Shown piece by piece: positions 42,231-53,650 of a DNA stretch of 64,000 bases (position 1 is its first letter; every line of letters begins with the position of its first letter). The stretch comes from Hippophae tibetana (Eukaryota; Streptophyta; Magnoliopsida; Rosales; Elaeagnaceae). The stretch lies in assembly GCA_037013495.1 (NCBI GenBank), contig CM072810.1:52686843-52750842 (forward strand), written 5' to 3'. The notes under the pieces are model-generated. The model had not been told where the DNA came from and searched no databases. It saw only the letters and a program-made list of their open reading frames with translations. The translations under genes and the position numbers were made by a program.

Positions 42231-45200
42231 TACTTGGAAACAACATAGAAAGGTTACCCACAACAACAAACCCAGGGATGGTACTTACCTCGGTTGCATC
42301 ATTCCGTCTCTTGTAAGCGAACTTCACCTCTAAGTTGTGCTTTTATGGGATACAAATCGGAGATAATGTTTTGATACCAAACATAGGAAAATATCAAATC
42401 CTTCCTTCCTAAAGCTTAAGCTTTCCATGCGGGACGCTTGAACTGTCACCCTTAATCCTCGTTCAAAGATCACGACAAGTGACGAGGATGTTACCCCCCC
42501 GTGCACGACACAAGTCATTCTAAATGACACTTGGAAACAACATAGAAAGGTTACCCACAACAACAAACCCAGGGATGGATACTTACCTCGGTTGCATCAT
42601 TCCGTCACTTGTAAACGAACTTCACCTCGAACTTGTGCTTTTATGGGATACAAATTAGGAGATCATGTTTTGATAACAAATATAGGAAAAATAGCTAATC
42701 CTTCCTTCCTAAAGCTTATGCTTCCCATACGGTACGCTTGAACTGTCACCCTTAATCCTCGTTCAAAGATCACAACAAGTCACGAGGCTGTTACCCCCCG
42801 TGAACGACACAAGTCATTTTAAATGACACTTGGAAACCACATAGAAAGGTCACCCACAACAACAAACCCAGGGATGGTACCTACCTCGGTTGCATCATTC
42901 CGTCTCTTGTAAGCGAACTTCACCTCTAACTTGTGCTTTTATGGGATACAAATCGGAGATCATGTTTTGATACCAAACATTGGAAAATGGCTAATCCTTC
43001 CTTCCTAAAGCTTAAGCTTTCAATACGGGACGCTTGAAGTGTCACCCTTAATCCTCGTTCAAAGCTCACAACAAGTCACGAGGATGTTACCCCCCCGTGC
43101 ACGACACAAGTCATTCTAAATGACACTTGGAAACAACATAGAAAGGTTACCCACAACAACAAACCCAGGGATGGTACTTACCTCGGTTGCATCATTCCGT
43201 CTCTTGTAAGCGAACTTCACCTCTAAGTTGTGCTTTTATGGGATACAAATCGGAGATAATGTTTTGATACCAAACATAGGAAAATATCAAATCCTTCCTT
43301 CCTAAAGCTTAAGCTTTCCATGCGGGACGCTTGAACTGTCACCCTTAATCCTCGTTCAAAGATCACGATAAGTCACGAGGATGTTACCCCCCCGTGCACG
43401 ACACAAGTCATTCTAAATGACACTTGGAAACAACATAGAAAGGTTACCCACAACAACAAACCCAGGGATGGATACTTACCTCGGTTGCATCATTCCGTCA
43501 CTTGTAAACGAACTTCACCTCGAACTTGTGCTTTTATGGGATACAAATTCGGAGATCATGTTTTGATAACAAATATAGGAAAAATAGCTAATCCTTCCTT
43601 CCTAAAGCTTAAGCTTCCCATACGGTACGCTTGAACTGTCACCCTTAATCCTCGTTCAAAGATAACAACAAGTCACGAGGTTGTTACCCCTCGTGCACGA
43701 CACAAGTCATTCTAAATGACACTCGGAAACAACATAGAAAGGTTACCCACAACAACAAACCCAGGGATGGTACTTACCTCGGTTGCATCATTCCGTCTCT
43801 TGTAAGCGAACTTCACCTCTAACTTGTGCTTTTATGGGATACAAATCGGAGATCATGTTTTGATACGAAACATTGGAAAATAGCTAATCCTTCCTTCCTA
43901 AAGCTTAAGCTTTCAATACGGGACGCTTGAACTGTCACCCTTAATCCTCGTTCAAAGCTCACAACAAGTCACGAGGATGTTACCCCCCCGTGCACGACAC
44001 AAGTCATTCTAAATGACACTTGGAAACAACATAGAAAGGTTACCCACAACAACGAACCCATGGATGGTACTTACCTCGGTTGCATCATTCCGTCTCTTGT
44101 AAGCGAACTTCACCTCTAAGTTGTGCTTTTATGGGATACAAATCGGAGATCATGTTTTGATACCAAACATAGGAAAATAGCAAATCGTTCCTTCCTAAAG
44201 CTTAAGCTTTCAATACGGGACGCTTGAACTGTCACCCTTAATCCTCGTTCAAAGCTCACAACAAGTCACGAGGATGTTACCCCCCGTGCACGACACAAGT
44301 CATTCTAAATGACACTTGGAAACAACATAGAAAGGTTACCCACAACAACAAACCCAGGGATGGATACTTACCTCGGTTGCATCATTCCGTCTCTTGTAAA
44401 CGAACTTCACCTCGAACTTGGGCTTTTATGGGATACAAATTCGGAGATCATGTTTTGATAACAAATATAGGAAAAATAGCTAATCCTTCCTTCCTAAAGC
44501 TTAAGCTTCCCATACGGGACGCTTGAACTTTCACCATTAATCCTCGTTCAAAGATCAAAACAAGTCACGAGGTTGTTACCCCCCGTGCACGACACAAGTC
44601 ATTCTAAATGACACTTGGAAACAACATAGAAAGGTTACCCACAACAACAAACCCAGGGATGGATACTTACCTCGGTTGCATCATTCCGTCTCTTGTAAAC
44701 AAACTTCACCTCGAACTTGTGCTTTTATGGGATACAAATCGGACATTATATTTTGATACCAAACATAGGAAAATAGTTAATCCTTCCTTCCTAAAGCTTA
44801 AGCTTTCCATGCGGGACGCTTGAACTGTCACCCTTAATCCTCGTTCAAAGATCACAACAAGTCACGAGGATGTTACCCCCCCGTGCACGACACAAGTCAT
44901 TCTAAATGACACTTGGAAACAACATAGAAAGGTTACCCACAACAACAAACCCAGGGATGGTACTTACCTCGGTTGCATCATTCTGTCTCTTGTAAGCGAA
45001 CTTCACCTCTAAGTTGTGCTTTTATGGGATACAAATCGGAGATAATGTTTTGATACCAAACATAGGAAAATATCAAATCCTTCCTTCCTAAAGCTTAAGC
45101 TTCCCATACTGGACCCTTGAACTATCACCCTTAATCCTCGTTCAAAGATCACGACAAGTCACGAGGCTGTTACCCCCGTGCACGACACAAGTCATTTTAA

Positions 45201-45800
45201 ATGACACTTGGAAACAACATAGAAAGGTTACCCACAACAACAAACCCAGGGATGGATACTTACCTCGGTTGCATCATTCCGTCTCTTGTAAACAAACTTC
45301 ACCTCGAACTTGTGCTTTTATGGGATACAAATTCGGAGATCATGTTTTGATAACAAATATAGGAAAAATAGCTAATCCTTCCTTCCTAAAGCTTAAGCTT
45401 CCCATACTGGACGTTTGAACTATCACCCTTAATCCTCGTTCAAAGATCACAACAAGTCACGAGGCTGTTACCCCTCGTGCACGACACAAGTCATTTTAAA
45501 TGACACTTGGAAACAACATAGAAAGGTTACCCACAACAACAAACCCAGGGATGGTACTTACCTCGGTTGCATCATTCCGTCACTTGTAAATGAACTTCAC
45601 CTCGAACTTGTGCTTTTATGGGATACAAATTCGGATATCATGTTTTGATAACAAATATAGGAAAAATAGCTAATCCTTCCTTCCTAAAGCTTAAGCTTTC
45701 AATACGGGACGCTTGAACTGTCACCCTTAATCCTCGTTCAAAGCTCACAACAAGTCACGAGGATGTTACCCCCACGTGCACGACACAAGTCATTCTAAAT
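40500..45800 (+). repeat. 12-mer repeat, ~3573-bp shift
   Basis: Type D starts at 41035 and 44608 (3573 bp). The rare CTTGTAAATGAAC is at 42011 and 45583 (3572 bp, after a five-C tract near 45174 shortened copy 2 by one base). Matching unit order spans roughly 40500-42230 and 44073-45800, while the stretch between them belongs to the 4168-bp repeat. This is an interleaved arrangement, not a simple tandem pair. Confidence 0.72.
44661..44958 (+). repeat. Reference monomer, type D (298 bp)
   Basis: Type D is marked by GTAAACAAACTTCACC, AAATCGGACATTATATTTTG (a unique ACATTATA stretch in place of AGATCATG), GATACCAAACATAGG, AAAATAGTTAATCC and CTTTCCATGCGGG. It is rare enough to date duplications. 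Type D units follow the CATTCTAAATG sites at 8285, 13942, 16621, 22876, 27045, 32402, 35081, 38356, 41035, 44608, 54735, 56820 and 58905. Their spacings (2679, 6255, 4169, 5357, 2679, 3275, 2679, 3573 and 2085 bp among them) are whole numbers of monomers. Confidence 0.87.
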
Positions 45801-47199
45801 GACACTTGGAAACAACATAGAAAGGTTACCCACAACAACAAACCCAGGGATGGATACTTACCTTGGTTGCATCATTCTGTCTCTTGTAAACGAACTCCAT
45901 CTCGAACTTGTGCTTTTATGGGATACAAATTCGGAGATCATGTTTTGATAACAAATATAGGAAAAATAGCTAATCCTTCCTTCCTAAAGCTTAAGCTTCC
46001 CATACGGTACGCTTGAACTGTCACCCTTAATCCTCGTTCAAAGATCACAACAAGTCACGAGGTTGTTACCCCCCGTGCACGACACAAGTCATTTTAAATG
46101 ATACTTGGAAACAACATATTAAGGTTACCCACAACAACAAACCCAGGGATGGTACTTACCTCGGTTGCATCATTCCGTCTCTTGTAAGCGAACTTCACCT
46201 CTAACTTGTGCTTTTATGGGATACAAATCGGAGATCATGTTTTGATACGAAACATGGGAAAATAGCTAATCCTTCCTTCCTAAAGCTTAAGCTTTGAATA
46301 CGGGACGCTTGAACTGTCACCCTTAATCCTCGTTCAAAGCTCACAACAAGTCACGAGGATGTTACCCCCCCGTGCACGACACAAGTCATTCTAAATGACA
46401 CTTGGAAACAACAAGGAAAAGTTACCCACAACAACGAACCCATGGATGGTACTTACCTCGGTTGCATCATTCCGTCTCTTGTAAGCGAACTTCACCTCTA
46501 AGTTGTGCTTTTATGGGATACAAATCGGAGATAATGTTTTGATACCAAACATAGGAAAATATCAAATCCTTCCTTCCTAAAGCTTAAGCTTTCCATGCGG
46601 GACGCTTGAACTGTCACCCTTAATCCTCGTTCAAAGATCACGACAAGTCACGAGGATGTTACCCCCCCGTGCACGACACAAGTCATTCTAAATGACACTT
46701 GGAAACAACATAGAAAGGTTACCCACAACAACAAACCGAGGGATGGATACTTACCTCGGTTGCATCATTCCGTCACTTGTAAACGAACTTCACCTCGAAC
46801 TTGTGCTTTTATGGGATACAAATTCGGAGATCATGTTTTGATAACAAATATAGGAAAAATAGCTAATCCTTCCTTCCTAAAGCTTATGCTTCCCATACGG
46901 TACGCTTGAACTGTCACCCTTAATCCTCGTTCAAAGATCACAACAAGTCACGAGGCTGTTACCCCCCGTGAACGACACAAGTCATTTTAAATGACACTTG
47001 GAAACCACATAGAAAGGTTACCCACAACAACAAACCCAGGGATGGTACCTACCTCGGTTGCATCATTCCGTCTCTTGTAAGCGAACTTCACCTCTAACTT
47101 GTGCTTTTATGGGATACAAATCGGAGATCATGTTTTGATACCAAACATTGGAAAATGGCTAATCCTTCCTTCCTAAAGCTTAAGCTTTCAATACGGGAC

Positions 47200-47470
47200 G
47201 CTTGAACTGTCACCCTTAATCCTCGTTCAAAGCTCACAACAAGTCACGAGGCTGTTACCCCCCGTGAACGACACAAGTCATTTTAAATGACACTTGGAAA
47301 CAACATAGAAAGGTTACCCACAACAACGAACCCATGGATGGTACTTACCTCGGTTGCATCATTCCGTCTCTTGTAAGCGAACTTCACCTCTAAGTTGTGC
47401 TTTTATGGGAAACAAATCGGAGATCATGTTTTGATACGAAACATTGGAAAATAGCTAATCCTTCCTTCCT
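47200..47470 (+). repeat. Conversion-like patch inside the 14-mer copy
   Basis: Relative to 43030-43300 this stretch has GAACTGTC for GAAGTGTC, GAGGCTGTTACC with GTGAACGAC, ACGAACCCATGG for ACAAACCCAGGG, a private GGGAAACAAATC near 47408, and ATCATG with GATACGAAACATTGG where a C-type unit with ATAATG is expected. Sequence on both sides returns to the 4168-bp register. Total length is unchanged, as expected for replacement without crossover. Confidence 0.62.
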
Positions 47471-49258
47471 AAAGCTTAAGCTTTCCATGCGGGACGCTTG
47501 AACTGTCACCCTTAATCCTCGTTCAAAGATCACGATAAGTCACGAGGATGTTACCCCCCCGTGCACGACACAAGTCATTCTAAATGACACTTGGAAACAA
47601 CATAGAAAGGTTACCCACAACAACAAACCCAGGGATGGATACTTACCTCGGTTGCATCATTCCGTCACTTGTAAACGAACTTCACCTCGAACTTGTGCTT
47701 TTATGGGATACAAATTCGGAGATCATGTTTTGATAACAAATATAGGAAAAATAGCTAATCCTTCCTTCCTAAAGCTTAAGCTTCCCATACGGTACGCTTG
47801 AACTGTCACCCTTAATCCTCGTTCAAAGATAACAACAAGTCACGAGGTTGTTACCCCCCGTGCACGACACAAGTCATTCTAAATGACACTCGGAAACAAC
47901 ATAGAAAGGTTACCCACAACAACAAACCCAGGGATGGTACTTACCTCGGTTGCATCATTCCGTCTCTTGTAAGCGAACTTCACCTCTAACTTGTGCTTTT
48001 ATGGGATACAAATCGGAGATCATGTTTTGATACGAAACATTGGAAAATAGCTAATCCTTCCTTCCTAAAGCTTAAGCTTTCAATACGGGACGCTTGAACT
48101 GTCACCCTTAATCCTCGTTCAAAGCTCACAACAAGTCACGAGGATGTTACCCCCCCGTGCACGACACAAGTCATTCTAAATGACACTTGGAAACAACATA
48201 GAAAGGTTACCCACAACAACGAACCCATGGATGGTACTTACCTCGGTTGCATCATTCCGTCTCTTGTAAGCGAACTTCACCTCTAAGTTGTGCTTTTATG
48301 GGATACAAATCGGAGATCATGTTTTGATACCAAACATAGGAAAATAGCAAATCGTTCCTTCCTAAAGCTTAAGCTTTCAATACGGGACGCTTGAACTGTC
48401 ACCCTTAATCCTCGTTCAAAGCTCACAACAAGTCACGAGGATGTTACCCCCCGTGCACGACACAAGTCATTCTAAATGACACTTGGAAACAACATAGAAA
48501 GGTTACCCACAACAACAAACCCAGGGATGGATACTTACCTCGGTTGCATCATTCCGTCTCTTGTAAACGAACTTCACCTCGAACTTGTGCTTTTATGGGA
48601 TACAAATTCGGAGATCATGTTTTGATAACAAATATAGGAAAAATAGCTAATCCTTCCTTCCTAAAGCTTAAGCTTCCCATACGGGACGCTTGAACTTTCA
48701 CCCTTAATCCTCGTTCAAAGATCACGACAAGTCACGAGGATGTTACCCCCCCGTGCACGACACAAGTCATTCTAAATGACACTTGGAAACAACATAGAAA
48801 GGTTACCCACAACAACAAACCCAGGGATGGATACTTACCTCGGTTGCATCATTCCGTCACTTGTAAACGAACTTCACCTCGAACTTGTGCTTTTATGGGA
48901 TACAAATTCGGAGATCATGTTTTGATAACAAATATAGGAAAAATAGCTAATCCTTCCTTCCTAAAGCTTAAGCTTCCCATACGGTACGCTTGAACTGTCA
49001 CCCTTAATCCTCGTTCAAAGATCACAACAAGTCACGAGGTTGTTACCCCCCGTGCACGACACAAGTCATTCTAAATGACACTTGGAGACAACATAGAAAG
49101 GTTACCCACAACAACAAACCCAGGGATGGTACTTACCTCGGTTGCATCATTCCGTCTCTTGTAAGCGAACTTCACCTCTAACTTGTGCTTTTATGGGATA
49201 CAAATCGGAGATCATGTTTTGATACGAAACATTGGAAAATAGCTAATCCTTCCTTCCT

Positions 49259-49272
49259 AAAGCTTAAGCTTT
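49259..49272. repeat. Monomer palindrome with doubled HindIII site (exemplar)
   Basis: AAAGCTTAAGCTTT reads the same on both strands and contains two adjacent AAGCTT sites. Units with CTTCC downstream keep a 12-bp core. It is present in nearly every monomer, so HindIII would cut the array to a ladder of about 298 bp. Losses include GCTTATGCTT (for example near 11157, 12050, 14730), GCTTACGCTT (24851, 30208) and AATCTTAAGC (near 59688). Confidence 0.9.
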
Positions 49273-49424
49273 CAATACGGGACGCTTGAACTGTCACCCT
49301 TAATCCTCGTTCAAAGATCACGACAAGTCACGAGGATGTTACCCCCCCGTGCACGACACAAGTCATTCTAAATGACACTTGGAAACAACATAGAAAGGTT
49401 ACCCACAACAACAAACCCAGGGAT

Positions 49425-49723
49425 GGATACTTACCTCGGTTGCATCATTCCGTCACTTGTAAACGAACTTCACCTCGAACTTGTGCTTTTATGGGATACA
49501 AATTCGGAGATCATGTTTTGATAACAAATATAGGAAAAATAGCTAATCCTTCCTTCCTAAAGCTTAAGCTTCCCATACGGTACGCTTGAACTGTCACCCT
49601 TAATCCTCGTTCAAAGATCACAACAAGTCACGAGGTTGTTACCCCCCGTGCACGACACAAGTCATTCTAAATGACACTTGGAAACAACATAGAAAGGTTA
49701 CCCACAACAACAAACCCAGGGAT
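49425..49723 (+). repeat. Reference monomer, type A (299 bp)
   Basis: Type A is marked by GGATACTTACC, CGTCACTTGTAAACG, CACCTCGAACTTG, AAATTCGGAG, GATAACAAATATAGG followed by a five-A run, CTTCCCATACGGTACG, GATCACAACAAG and GAGGTTGTTACC. Hand count of this unit: 96 A, 78 T, 76 C, 49 G (41.8% GC), 11 CpG. A close relative has CATACTGGAC in place of CATACGGTAC (for example near 9075, 39441 and 41836). Unit start is arbitrary; I set it at GGATAC or GGTAC throughout. Confidence 0.9.
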
Positions 49724-50020
49724 GGTACTTACCTCGGTTGCATCATTCCGTCTCTTGTAAGCGAACTTCACCTCTAACTTGTGCTTTTATGGGATACAAA
49801 TCGGAGATCATGTTTTGATACGAAACATTGGAAAATAGCTAATCCTTCCTTCCTAAAGCTTAAGCTTTCAATACGGGACGCTTGAACTGTCACCCTTAAT
49901 CCTCGTTCAAAGATCACGACAAGTCACGAGGATGTTACCCCCCCGTGCACGACACAAGTCATTCTAAATGACACTTGGAAACAACATAGAAAGGTTACCC
50001 ACAACAACAAACCCAGGGAT
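49724..50020 (+). repeat. Reference monomer, type B (297 bp)
   Basis: Type B is marked by GGTACTTACC (one base shorter than A), CGTCTCTTGTAAGCG, CACCTCTAACTTG, AAATCGGAGATCATG, GATACGAAACATTGG followed by a four-A run, and CTTTCAATACGGGACG. Its CTTT flank completes a 14-bp perfect palindrome that type A lacks. B alternates with A in the dimer array at 48700-53950, so A plus B gives exactly 596 bp. Confidence 0.88.
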
Positions 50021-51269
50021 GGATACTTACCTCGGTTGCATCATTCCGTCACTTGTAAACGAACTTCACCTCGAACTTGTGCTTTTATGGGATACAAATT
50101 CGGAGATCATGTTTTGATAACAAATATAGGAAAAATAGCTAATCCTTCCTTCCTAAAGCTTAAGCTTCCCATACGGTACGCTTGAACTGTCACCCTTAAT
50201 CCTCGTTCAAAGATCACAACAAGTCACGAGGTTGTTACCCCCCGTGCACGACACAAGTCATTCTAAATGACACTTGGAAACAACATAGAAAGGTTACCCA
50301 CAACAACAAACCCAGGGATGGTACTTACCTCGGTTGCATCATTCCGTCTCTTGTAAGCGAACTTCACCTCTAACTTGTGCTTTTATGGGATACAAATCGG
50401 AGATCATGTTTTGATACGAAACATTGGAAAATAGCTAATCCTTCCTTCCTAAAGCTTAAGCTTTCAATACGGGACGCTTGAACTGTCACCCTTAATCCTC
50501 GTTCAAAGATCACGACAAGTCACGAGGATGTTACCCCCCCGTGCACGACACAAGTCATTCTAAATGACACTTGGAAACAACATAGAAAGGTTACCCACAA
50601 CAACAAACCCAGGGATGGATACTTACCTCGGTTGCATCATTCCGTCACTTGTAAACGAACTTCACCTCGAACTTGTGCTTTTATGGGATACAAATTCGGA
50701 GATCATGTTTTGATAACAAATATAGGAAAAATAGCTAATCCTTCCTTCCTAAAGCTTAAGCTTCCCATACGGTACGCTTGAACTGTCACCCTTAATCCTC
50801 GTTCAAAGATCACAACAAGTCACGAGGTTGTTACCCCCCGTGCACGACACAAGTCATTCTAAATGACACTTGGAAACAACATAGAAAGGTTACCCACAAC
50901 AACAAACCCAGGGATGGTACTTACCTCGGTTGCATCATTCCGTCTCTTGTAAGCGAACTTCACCTCTAACTTGTGCTTTTATGGGATACAAATCGGAGAT
51001 CATGTTTTGATACGAAACATTGGAAAATAGCTAATCCTTCCTTCCTAAAGCTTAAGCTTTCAATACGGGACGCTTGAACTGTCACCCTTAATCCTCGTTC
51101 AAAGATCACGACAAGTCACGAGGATGTTACCCCCCCGTGCACGACACAAGTCATTCTAAATGACACTTGGAAACAACATAGAAAGGTTACCCACAACAAC
51201 AAACCCAGGGATGGATACTTACCTCGGTTGCATCATTCCGTCACTTGTAAACGAACTTCACCTCGAACT

Positions 51270-53650
51270 TGTGCTTTTATGGGATACAAATTCGGAGATC
51301 ATGTTTTGATAACAAATATAGGAAAAATAGCTAATCCTTCCTTCCTAAAGCTTAAGCTTCCCATACGGTACGCTTGAACTGTCACCCTTAATCCTCGTTC
51401 AAAGATCACAACAAGTCACGAGGTTGTTACCCCCCGTGCACGACACAAGTCATTCTAAATGACACTTGGAAACAACATAGAAAGGTTACCCACAACAACA
51501 AACCCAGGGATGGTACTTACCTCGGTTGCATCATTCCGTCTCTTGTAAGCGAACTTCACCTCTAAGTTGTGCTTTTATGGGATACAAATCGGAGATAATG
51601 TTTTGATACCAAACATAGGAAAATATCAAATCCTTCCTTCCTAAAGCTTAAGCTTTCCATGCGGGACGCTTGAACTGTAACCCTTAATCCTCGTGCAAAG
51701 ATCACGGCAAGTCACGAGGATGTTACCCCCCCGTGCACGACACAAGTCATTCTAAATGACACTTGGAAACAACATAGAAAGGTTACCCACAACAACAAAC
51801 CCAGGGATGGATACTTACCTCGGTTGCATCATTCCGTCACTTGTAAACGAACTTCACCTCGAACTTGTGCTTTTATGGGATACAAATTCGGAGATCATGT
51901 TTTGATAACAAATATAGGAAAAATAGCTAATCCTTCCTTCCTAAAGCTTAAGCTTCCCATGCGGTACGCTTGAACTGTCACCCTTAATCCTCGTTCAAAG
52001 ATCACAACAAGTCACGAGGTTGTTACCCCCCGTGCACGACACAAGTCATTCTAAATGACACTTGGAAACAACATAGAAAGGTTACCCACAACAACAAACC
52101 CAGGGATGGTACTTATCTCGGTTGCATCATTCCGTCTCTTGTAAGCGAACTTCACCTCTAACTTGTGCTTTTATGGGATACAAATCGGAGATCATGTTTT
52201 GATACGAAACATTGGAAAATAGCTAATCCTTCCTTCCTAAAGCTTAAGCTTTCAATACGGGACGCTTGAACTGTCACCCTTAATCCTCGTTCAAAGATCA
52301 CGACAAGTCACGAGGATGTTACCCCCCCGTGCACGACACAAGTCATTCTAAATGACACTTGGAATCAACATAGAAAGGTTACCCACAACAACAAACCCAG
52401 GGATGGATACTTACCTCGGTTGCATCATTCCGTCACTTGTAAACGAACTTCACCTCGAACTTGTGCTTTTATGGGATACAAATTCGGAGATCATGTTTTG
52501 ATAACAAATATAGGAAAAATAGCTAATCCTTCCTTCCTAAAGCTTAAGCTTCCCATACGGTACGCTTGAACTGTCACCCTTAATCCTCGTTCAAAGATCA
52601 CAACAAGTCACGAGGTTGTTACCCCCCGTGCACGACACAAGTCATTCTAAATGACACTTGGAAACAACATAGAAAGGTTACCCACAACAACAAACCCAGG
52701 GATGGTACTTACCTCGGTTGCATCATTCCGTCTCTTGTAAGCGAACTTCACCTCTAAGTTGTGCTTTTATGGGATACAAATCGGAGATCATGTTTTGATA
52801 CCAAACATAGGAAAATATCAAATCCTTCCTTCCTAAAGCTTAAGCTTTCCATGCGGGACGCTTGAACTGTAACCCTTAATCCTCGTGCAAAGATCACGGC
52901 AAGTCACGAGGATGTTACCCCCCCGTGCACGACACAAGTCATTCTAAATGACACTTGGAAACAACATAGAAAGGTTACCCACAACAACAAACCCAGGGAT
53001 GGATACTTACCTCGGTTGCATCATTCCGTCACTTGTAAACGAACTTCACCTCGAACTTGTGCTTTTATGGGATACAAATTCGGAGATCATGTTTTGATAA
53101 CAAATATAGGAAAAATAGCTAATCCTTCCTTCCTAAAGCTTAAGCTTCCCATGCGGTACGCTTGAACTGTCACCCTTAATCCTCGTTCAAAGATCACAAC
53201 AAGTCACGAGGTTGTTACCCCCCGTGCACGACACAAGTCATTCTAAATGACACTTGGAAACAACATAGAAAGGTTACCCACAACAACAAACCCAGGGATG
53301 GTACTTATCTCGGTTGCATCATTCCGTCTCTTGTAAGCGAACTTCACCTCTAACTTGTGCTTTTATGGGATACAAATCGGAGATCATGTTTTGATACGAA
53401 ACATTGGAAAATAGCTAATCCTTCCTTCCTAAAGCTTAAGCTTTCAATACGGGACGCTTGAACTGTCACCCTTAATCCTCGTTCAAAGATCACGACAAGT
53501 CACGAGGATGTTACCCCCCCGTGCACGACACAAGTCATTCTAAATGACACTTGGAATCAACATAGAAAGGTTACCCACAACAACAAACCCAGGGATGGAT
53601 ACTTACCTCGGTTGCATCATTCCGTCACTTGTAAACGAACTTCACCTCGA
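51270..53650 (+). repeat. Nested 4-mer HOR, 1192-bp period, two copies
   Basis: GATCACGGC (51700, 52892), GGTACTTATCTCGG (about 52110, 53302), CCATGCGGTACG (about 51958, 53150) and TTGGAATCAAC (about 52359, 53551) each recur at 1192 bp, twice the dimer. The unit order is A, C, A, B. The two C units differ at ATAATG (51597) against ATCATG (52789). Confidence 0.83.
51512..51808 (+). repeat. Reference monomer, type C (297 bp)
   Basis: Type C is marked by CACCTCTAAGTTGTG, GGAGATAATG (ATAATG in place of ATCATG), GATACCAAACATAGG, AAAATATCAAATCC, CTTTCCATGCGGGACG and usually GATCACGACAAG. This copy also has the rare changes CTGTAACCC, CTCGTGCAAAG and CACGGCAAG, shared with the unit 1192 bp downstream. 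Type C recurs across most of the window (for example near 3035, 5725, 7220, 10790, 14360, 23300, 35505, 46520). Confidence 0.85.

Larger units (their letters stand above)
42230..48690 (+). repeat. 14-mer repeat, ~4168-bp shift, two copies
   Basis: GGTACCTACC (42876, 47044) and ACTCGGAAAC (43721, 47888) are about 4168 bp apart, and unit types agree over roughly 42230-44520 and 46400-48690. The match fails inside copy 2 at about 47200-47470 (listed separately). It ends near 48690, where CACCCTTAATCC replaces CACCATTAATCC and the dimer array begins. Confidence 0.74.

Noticed and set aside
42330..42566. Minus-strand open frame of 78 codons, and a 60-codon one at 8686-8868
   Set aside because: Both are antisense readings of type C units opened by local changes (GTGACGAGG near 42480, GTCGCAAGG near 8838) and are not kept in other copies.
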